Below are positions 6,798 through 10,018 of a DNA stretch of 10,018 bases, piece by piece. The notes beneath the pieces are model-generated. The model did not search any database. It was not told where the DNA came from and saw only the letters and a program-made list of their open reading frames with translations. Location of the stretch: the NCBI GenBank assembly GCA_031267335.1, contig JAIRZH010000064.1, positions 1-10,018 on the forward strand, given 5' to 3'. Source of the DNA: Oscillospiraceae bacterium. Its GTDB lineage: Bacteria; Bacillota; Clostridia; Oscillospirales; Acutalibacteraceae. How positions within the stretch are numbered: the stretch's first letter is position 1; the number at the start of each line of letters is the position of its first letter. A program made the position numbers and the translations under genes.

Positions 6798-6825
6798 TTA
6801 TAATCTGTCTTCAACAATATTTTTG

Positions 6826-6834
6826 TGATATAAT
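6826..6834 (+). promoter_or_regulatory. Extended -10 promoter for the 6878 gene group
   Basis: TGATATAAT is a perfect extended -10 element (TG at 6826-6827, TATAAT at 6829-6834). No good -35 is seen at 17 bp, which is usual for extended -10 promoters. A start near 6841 gives a leader of about 37 nt ending in a strong ribosome binding site, TAGGAGG at 6864-6870. It probably drives the 6878 gene, the 193-codon gene and thyX. Confidence 0.6.
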
Positions 6835-6877
6835 TACGACCATAAAATTATTATATTATTAATTAGGAGGAATTTTT

Positions 6878-7129
6878 GTGTCAAAACGCCCCGTTCTGAA
6901 TAGCGTAAAAAAACTCAAAGAAGTCATTAGAACTATTGATAAATCGAGTAAAAGTATTTTAAAAATCCAAAACTTATTTAAAGTTAATAAATTTTTCCAA
7001 AAGACTCTTGCCACAAGTTTAGCGGCTTTATTTACAATTTCTATTATGAAATCTGAAAGTTTAATCAAAGTAAACGCTTTGCAAATTACAGATACAGGAA
7101 AAAATAGAAGAAATAATGGAAAATTTTAA
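6878..7129 (+). CDS. Short protein with signal-like segment; probably the 5' part of a gene split by a frameshift
   Basis: GTG 6878 sits 7 nt after TAGGAGG, the strongest initiation site in the window. The 83-residue product has a basic, amphipathic first 41 residues. A hydrophobic segment follows, QKTLATSLAALFTISIM (41-57), then a polar stretch ending KVNA (64-67), a plausible signal-peptidase site. KTLATSLAAL is nearly the same as KTLAVSLAVL in the phosphatase encoded at 378-2582. Only 16 residues follow the presumed cleavage site before the stop at 7127-7129, too few for a normal mature protein. The adjacent +1 frame is open from about 7070 and encodes the helical start of the next gene. 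Loss of one A from the A6 run at 7099-7104 would fuse the two into a protein of about 270 residues. It may instead be a real short exported peptide. No family recognised. Confidence 0.6.
   Translation: MSKRPVLNSVKKLKEVIRTIDKSSKSILKIQNLFKVNKFFQKTLATSLAALFTISIMKSESLIKVNALQITDTGKNRRNNGKF
7099..7104 (+). other. A6 homopolymer at the probable frameshift between the 6878 and 7116 frames
   Basis: The upstream frame reads GGA AAA AAT AGA and the downstream frame reads AAA ATA GAA GAA ATA ATG. One A fewer in this run joins them without any stop. A -1 ribosomal slip here would hit TAG at once, so only a +1 or -2 change, a lost base, or transcriptional slippage would work. Confidence 0.5.
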
Positions 7130-7697
7130 AAAAGAAAATAAAAAATTAGGAGAATTTCCAACAATACATAGCGCAAGAATTAAAATTTTTATCGAATCAA
7201 TTAAAAAAGATTTAGAACGTTTAATTTCTTATTTAAATTCTTATAATTTAAACCCTTATGAAAAATTTTTTTTAGTCAAAGAAGGAACTCTAACGATCTT
7301 ATCAACCATAGAAGGAATTTTAAAATGTGAAACTATAATTACTAGTATAAAAATAATAAATGATTGCATTATTGAGGAGTTTATTTATTATCATATACAA
7401 ATAAAACAATTAATTCAAGAAATAAGTTTTTTTATGTATTATTTTGATATAGAAAATTTCCAAACTTGCGAATTTTTTTTCTTTCATCTAGTTCGTCAGG
7501 ACTTCTCGATTGTTGACAATTTTAGAATTCGTGCTTATCTTAAGAGTTTAATTAAAGATTTAACAGCTGCAGTCGAATCAAGCAGATCGTTAAACGAAAT
7601 TTTAGATTTATTTTGTGGAGAAATTGAATTTTTTGTCGAGAAAAAAGTTGTTTTTGGACCAGATTTTGTTTACTCATGCAAAGATGAGGTATATTAA
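7116..7697 (+). CDS. Unknown helical protein, possibly the mature part of a split secreted protein
   Basis: This is a 193-residue frame from ATG 7116. It overlaps the previous frame by 14 nt and ends directly before the thyX start. I recognise no family. It begins very Lys/Glu-rich, and the rest looks mostly alpha-helical (ARIKIFIESIKKDLERLI, hydrophobic and aromatic stretches around 113-133). There is no clear transmembrane helix, signal peptide, or set of catalytic residues. Four cysteines are scattered. The ATG has only a weak Shine-Dalgarno (AGAAG), while the frame is open about 45 nt further upstream and encodes KIEEI before the ATG. That supports an original start further upstream, in the 6878 frame. 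Without the frameshift, translation would depend on coupling through the overlap. Confidence 0.55.
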   Translation: MENFKKENKKLGEFPTIHSARIKIFIESIKKDLERLISYLNSYNLNPYEKFFLVKEGTLTILSTIEGILKCETIITSIKIINDCIIEEFIYYHIQIKQLIQEISFFMYYFDIENFQTCEFFFFHLVRQDFSIVDNFRIRAYLKSLIKDLTAAVESSRSLNEILDLFCGEIEFFVEKKVVFGPDFVYSCKDEVY

Positions 7698-8438
7698 TTG
7701 TTTACAGTCAAATTAATTTCGCACACTCCATATCCAGAAATGTTAGTTGCATCAGCAGCAAAGCTTTGTTATTCTCCTTCTTCAATCGAAGAAACGCGTC
7801 AAAAATGCGATGCTGAATCAAGTGCAAAGTTCGTAAAGATGCTAGCCGAAATGGGGCACCAAAGTCCATTGGAACATATTAATTTTACATTCGCAATTGA
7901 AGGTGTTTCTAGGATTTTTTTAGCACAATTTACAAGACATAGAATTGCTTCATATAGCGTGCAGAGCCAAAGATATGTTAAAGAAACGGGTTTTAATTTT
8001 GTTATGCCGCCACAAATTGAAAAAAATCCCGAAGCAAAACGTGAATTTGAAAATCTTATGAATATGGCAAAAGTTAGTTATGAAAAAATTGAAAAATTTC
8101 TTTATAATTCTGGAGAAAATTATTTAAATATTTCAAAAGAAAAAAAATCTATAGAAGATGCTAGATATGTTTTGCCAGGGGCAATTGAAACAAAAATTAT
8201 TTGTAGTTTTAATGCACGTAGCTTACTTAATTTTTTTAAAGTTAGATGTTGCGAGCGTGCTCAATGGGAAATAAAAGAGGTTGCTTTAGAAATGTTACGT
8301 TTAGTTCTTAAAATTTCACCAAATATTTTTGCCTCAGCCGGACCACCGTGCTTTAATACTAATGTATGTCACGAAGGAAAACTATCCTGTGGTAAACGAG
8401 AAGAAGTTATTAAAAAGTTTAAAAATTTATCTGTTTAA
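7698..8438 (+). CDS. thyX: Flavin-dependent thymidylate synthase ThyX
   Basis: This cytoplasmic homotetramer makes dTMP from dUMP, using methylene-tetrahydrofolate as carbon donor and FAD/NADPH for reduction. The ThyX signature is complete: RHRIASYSVQSQR at residues 80-92 (RHRxxSxxxxSxR), with GHQSPLEH (53-60) before it and RYVLPGAIETKI (156-167) and NARSLLNFFKVRCCERAQWEI (172-192) after it. The last are the substrate- and flavin-binding segments. The C-terminus carries a Cys-containing tail (CHEGKLSCGKREE, 224-236), as in many clostridial homologues. Its 246 residues are a normal length. Start TTG 7698 directly follows the TAA of the previous gene, with GAGG at 7686-7689 giving 8-nt spacing, so it is probably translationally coupled. 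No thyA is visible. The end is followed by the hairpin at 8457. Confidence 0.95.
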   Translation: MFTVKLISHTPYPEMLVASAAKLCYSPSSIEETRQKCDAESSAKFVKMLAEMGHQSPLEHINFTFAIEGVSRIFLAQFTRHRIASYSVQSQRYVKETGFNFVMPPQIEKNPEAKREFENLMNMAKVSYEKIEKFLYNSGENYLNISKEKKSIEDARYVLPGAIETKIICSFNARSLLNFFKVRCCERAQWEIKEVALEMLRLVLKISPNIFASAGPPCFNTNVCHEGKLSCGKREEVIKKFKNLSV

Positions 8439-8456
8439 AATACAAAAACTTGTTTT

Positions 8457-8508
8457 AAAGCCTATCTAAAATCTCTATTATTTAGAAATATTAGGCAGGC
8501 TTTTAGGT
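8457..8508. terminator. Hairpin between convergent thyX and lysozyme genes, probable bidirectional terminator
   Basis: Bases 8457-8477 and 8483-8503 pair at 17 of 21 positions, with some mismatches allowing G-U pairs, around the loop TTATT. On the plus strand the stem runs into CTTTTAGG, a short T-run. It starts 19 nt after the thyX stop and lies 58 nt beyond the lysozyme gene's stop on the other strand. The arms resemble the ends of the 166-bp element at 2735-2900 (GCCTATCTAAAATCTCT against ACCTGTCTAATATCTCT). It may therefore be a repeat end put to use as a terminator. Confidence 0.6.
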
Positions 8509-8560
8509 TCTACTTACTATCAATCATAATTAAAGAAAATATATTAAATTTTAAATAGTT

Positions 8561-9694
8561 TTAGGATAAATCTACTGGTATTTTAAGTATTTGTCCCGGA
8601 TATATGGCATCATTAGAAAGACTATTTATACTCATTATTTCCCGATATTTCGCTGATGAACCTAAATAATTATTCGATAAATTGCTTAATGTATCTCCAC
8701 GTTTAACAGTGTAAAGCGTCCAGCTTGAATTCGGGTTTTGCGGGATCATCAAAATTTGACCTACATGTAAAGATTCATCTAATAATTGGTTTAATTGTTG
8801 AATCTCTTTATATTTATTTCCATCTCCTAAAAATTTTATCGCAAGATTCCAGAGAGTGTCATTCGCTCTCACAGTATAAGAAATAGGCTCTGAGATATTT
8901 TTACTATAAAAATTTTGATTCGTCGTAGCATTAGGGCTATAAAAAGAATTCGAATTATTAAAAGAATTTTGATTTTGAATTTGGTTTTTTGGCGCTGACG
9001 CCGATATATTCGGTTGTGAATTTGTTTTAGTATTAATTGGATTTTGTTTTAAGGATTCTATTAATTTTTCATAATCTTTATAAGAAGTATCCATGTTTAC
9101 GTTATTTCCGATCCCTGCAACCGTGCCTGAATTTGAATATTGCCAAATTCCAACATTTTGTTTATAATTCAAATTCTTTCCCCATTGACCTATCCAAATA
9201 TCTATATCAGATATTTTGTTTGTGTCAATAAAATTAGTTAACCAATTTTCAGTTGTATAAATCATTGGATAAAAATTAGCGTTTTTTAAAACATTAATAA
9301 ATGTAAGAATAATATTTGTAATTTTTTCTTTATCGTTAAGCATTGAAATAGAACGATCTTCTATGTCGAGTGCAAGAGGATATCGTAGCTCGTAAGAACC
9401 AATTATATTTACAAAATGATTAGCTTCTTTGGTTGCTTCTGCTGAATTAATTGCATAGCAATAATGATACGCGCCTGGAGCGATATTTGTTCCTTGAATA
9501 TTTTTTATGTTTTCGTGAAATTTTGTGTCTACACCGGAATTGCCATAAGTTGCGCGAATCATAGCAAATTTAAATTCCGATTTTTCTACTTGTTTCCAAT
9601 CAATATTACCTTGAAATGCAGAAACATCTAAACCTTTTATATTTTCTTGGGATGTAGAAACATCAAAATTGTTTGTGCTTGCGTAAATACTCAT
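8561..9694 (-). CDS. GH25 lysozyme (N-acetylmuramidase) with two C-terminal LysM domains
   Basis: This 377-residue peptidoglycan hydrolase cleaves the MurNAc-GlcNAc bond. The GH25 domain spans about 20-215. It has GLDVSAFQGNIDW with D23, AMIRATYG, GAYHYCYA, the catalytic LALDIED (D110, E112), MIYTTENWL, IWIGQW, and the closing WQYSNSG...NMDTSY with D202. An Asn/Gln/Ser-rich linker (216-270) leads to LysM repeats at 273-318 (YTVRANDTLWNLA ... GQILMIP) and 328-373 (YTVKRGDTLSNLS ... GQILKIP), which bind GlcNAc in the wall. Start ATG 9692-9694 has GGAGTG (9705-9710) about 10 nt upstream. There is no signal peptide, since the N-terminus is polar. It may be a phage-type endolysin, an autolysin released by lysis, or exported by another route. 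All catalytic residues are present. It is transcribed toward thyX. Confidence 0.92.
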   Translation of the reverse strand: MSIYASTNNFDVSTSQENIKGLDVSAFQGNIDWKQVEKSEFKFAMIRATYGNSGVDTKFHENIKNIQGTNIAPGAYHYCYAINSAEATKEANHFVNIIGSYELRYPLALDIEDRSISMLNDKEKITNIILTFINVLKNANFYPMIYTTENWLTNFIDTNKISDIDIWIGQWGKNLNYKQNVGIWQYSNSGTVAGIGNNVNMDTSYKDYEKLIESLKQNPINTKTNSQPNISASAPKNQIQNQNSFNNSNSFYSPNATTNQNFYSKNISEPISYTVRANDTLWNLAIKFLGDGNKYKEIQQLNQLLDESLHVGQILMIPQNPNSSWTLYTVKRGDTLSNLSNNYLGSSAKYREIMSINSLSNDAIYPGQILKIPVDLS

Positions 9695-10018
9695 AAATTA
9701 AAAACACTCCAAAATTTAATATTTAAAACTTGCTAACCAATATATATACTATTTTATAATATATAATTTTGATGAAAAAATTAGAATTTTTTTTATCAGT
9801 AATTTTTAGAACCTATCTTAAATAAGCCCTAAATATAACTTTTTGATAATTTTTGACATTTTCGCTTATTTCCTCTGCTTAAAGCCAAGCAAAAGTCAAA
9901 CTCACTAAAAATATTCAAAAATTCATATCTTTTAGCTTATTGAAGACAGGATATTAATTTGTATACGTTAAATTTTTTAGCAATATGGCTAATACTCTCT
10001 TGGGCCTGTTCCCACTAC
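9695..10018. other. Intergenic region upstream of the lysozyme gene
   Basis: It holds the lysozyme ribosome binding site (9705-9710), an AT-rich tract at 9739-9770 that must contain its promoter but offers no single clear -35/-10 pair, and the hairpin element at 9810-9952. The last 60 bases stay open on the plus strand from a TTG at 9959 (encoding MYTLNFLAIWLILSWACSHY). This could be the start of a gene continuing to the right, but it has no good ribosome binding site. I see no supported gene here. Confidence 0.5.
9810..9952. repeat. 143-bp inverted-repeat (MITE-like) element
   Basis: The ends 9810-9827 (AACCTATCTTAAATAAGC) and 9935-9952 are inverted copies at 15 of 18 positions. The interior continues the pairing imperfectly: ATATAACTTTTTGATAA near 9833 against the complement of TTCAAAAATTCATATC near 9913, and GACATTTTCGCTT against AAGCAAAAGTC. 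The whole element would fold as a long hairpin around a loop near 9865-9885. No gene lies inside. The outer AGAACCT(A/G)TCT matches the end of the element at 2735, suggesting a related family. Confidence 0.6.

Noticed and set aside
6797..6820. Segment ATCTGTCTTCAACAATA resembling the right end of the 9810 element
   Set aside because: Short match, unpaired, in an AT-rich promoter region; could be chance.
7098..7105. A AAA AAT as a -1 programmed ribosomal frameshift site
   Set aside because: The heptamer fits a slippery site, but a -1 shift reads TAG immediately. The downstream gene lies in the +1 frame.
9937..10014. Minus-strand 25-codon stretch resembling a helix-turn-helix (ESISHIAKKFNV)
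   Set aside because: Bounded by stops at 10015-10017 and 9937-9939, has no start codon and overlaps the repeat end; most likely chance or a very old remnant.
1..10018. tRNA, rRNA, CRISPR arrays, riboswitches or toxin-antitoxin pairs
   Set aside because: No cloverleaf, direct repeat-spacer pattern or known leader structure was seen when reading both strands.

Overview
The window is very AT-rich and looks like the chromosome of a low-GC Gram-positive bacterium (Bacillota, most likely a clostridial lineage), probably one living in close association with a host. The case for Bacillota rests on strong AGGAGG-type ribosome binding sites, many TTG and GTG starts, ThyX, a LysM/GH25 lysozyme and an M15 peptidase. 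The case for host association is inference: extreme AT content, decayed phage and IS debris, scattered hairpin-forming repeats, and a secreted eukaryote-like phosphatase. I cannot name the species from the sequence alone.

Layout. 1-374 is debris: the 3' end of an IS1-family transposase with its probable terminal repeat, then a frameshifted and truncated phage structural gene. 378-2582 (minus) encodes a 734-residue protein with a long charged N-terminus, a signal-like segment, a possible ubiquitin-like domain and a C-terminal PPP-family Ser/Thr phosphatase domain. 2583-3035 is a divergent intergenic region holding promoters for both flanking genes and a 166-bp inverted-repeat (MITE-like) element. 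3036-3830 is a secreted M15 (VanY/CwlK-like) peptidase. A perfect 30-bp palindrome lies at 3844-3907. 4030-6797 is a compact dpp/opp-type peptide transporter operon with two permeases and one ATPase, without a substrate-binding protein or a second ATPase in the window. 6878-7697 is a strongly initiated reading frame with a signal-like segment that shifts frame at an A6 run into a 193-codon unknown gene. thyX (7698-8438) follows with no gap. A hairpin at 8457-8503 separates thyX from the convergent GH25-LysM lysozyme gene (8561-9694, minus). 9695-10018 holds the lysozyme gene's upstream region, a second hairpin element (9810-9952) and no recognisable gene.

How it fits together. The M15 peptidase and GH25 lysozyme act on peptidoglycan, and the transporter could take up the released peptides, though this link is inference. 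The two most unusual genes, the phosphatase at 378-2582 and the split gene at 6878-7697, share the signal-like motif KTLA(V/T)SLA(A/V)L at an unusual distance from the N-terminus. This suggests one export class, and the phosphatase is a candidate host-directed effector.
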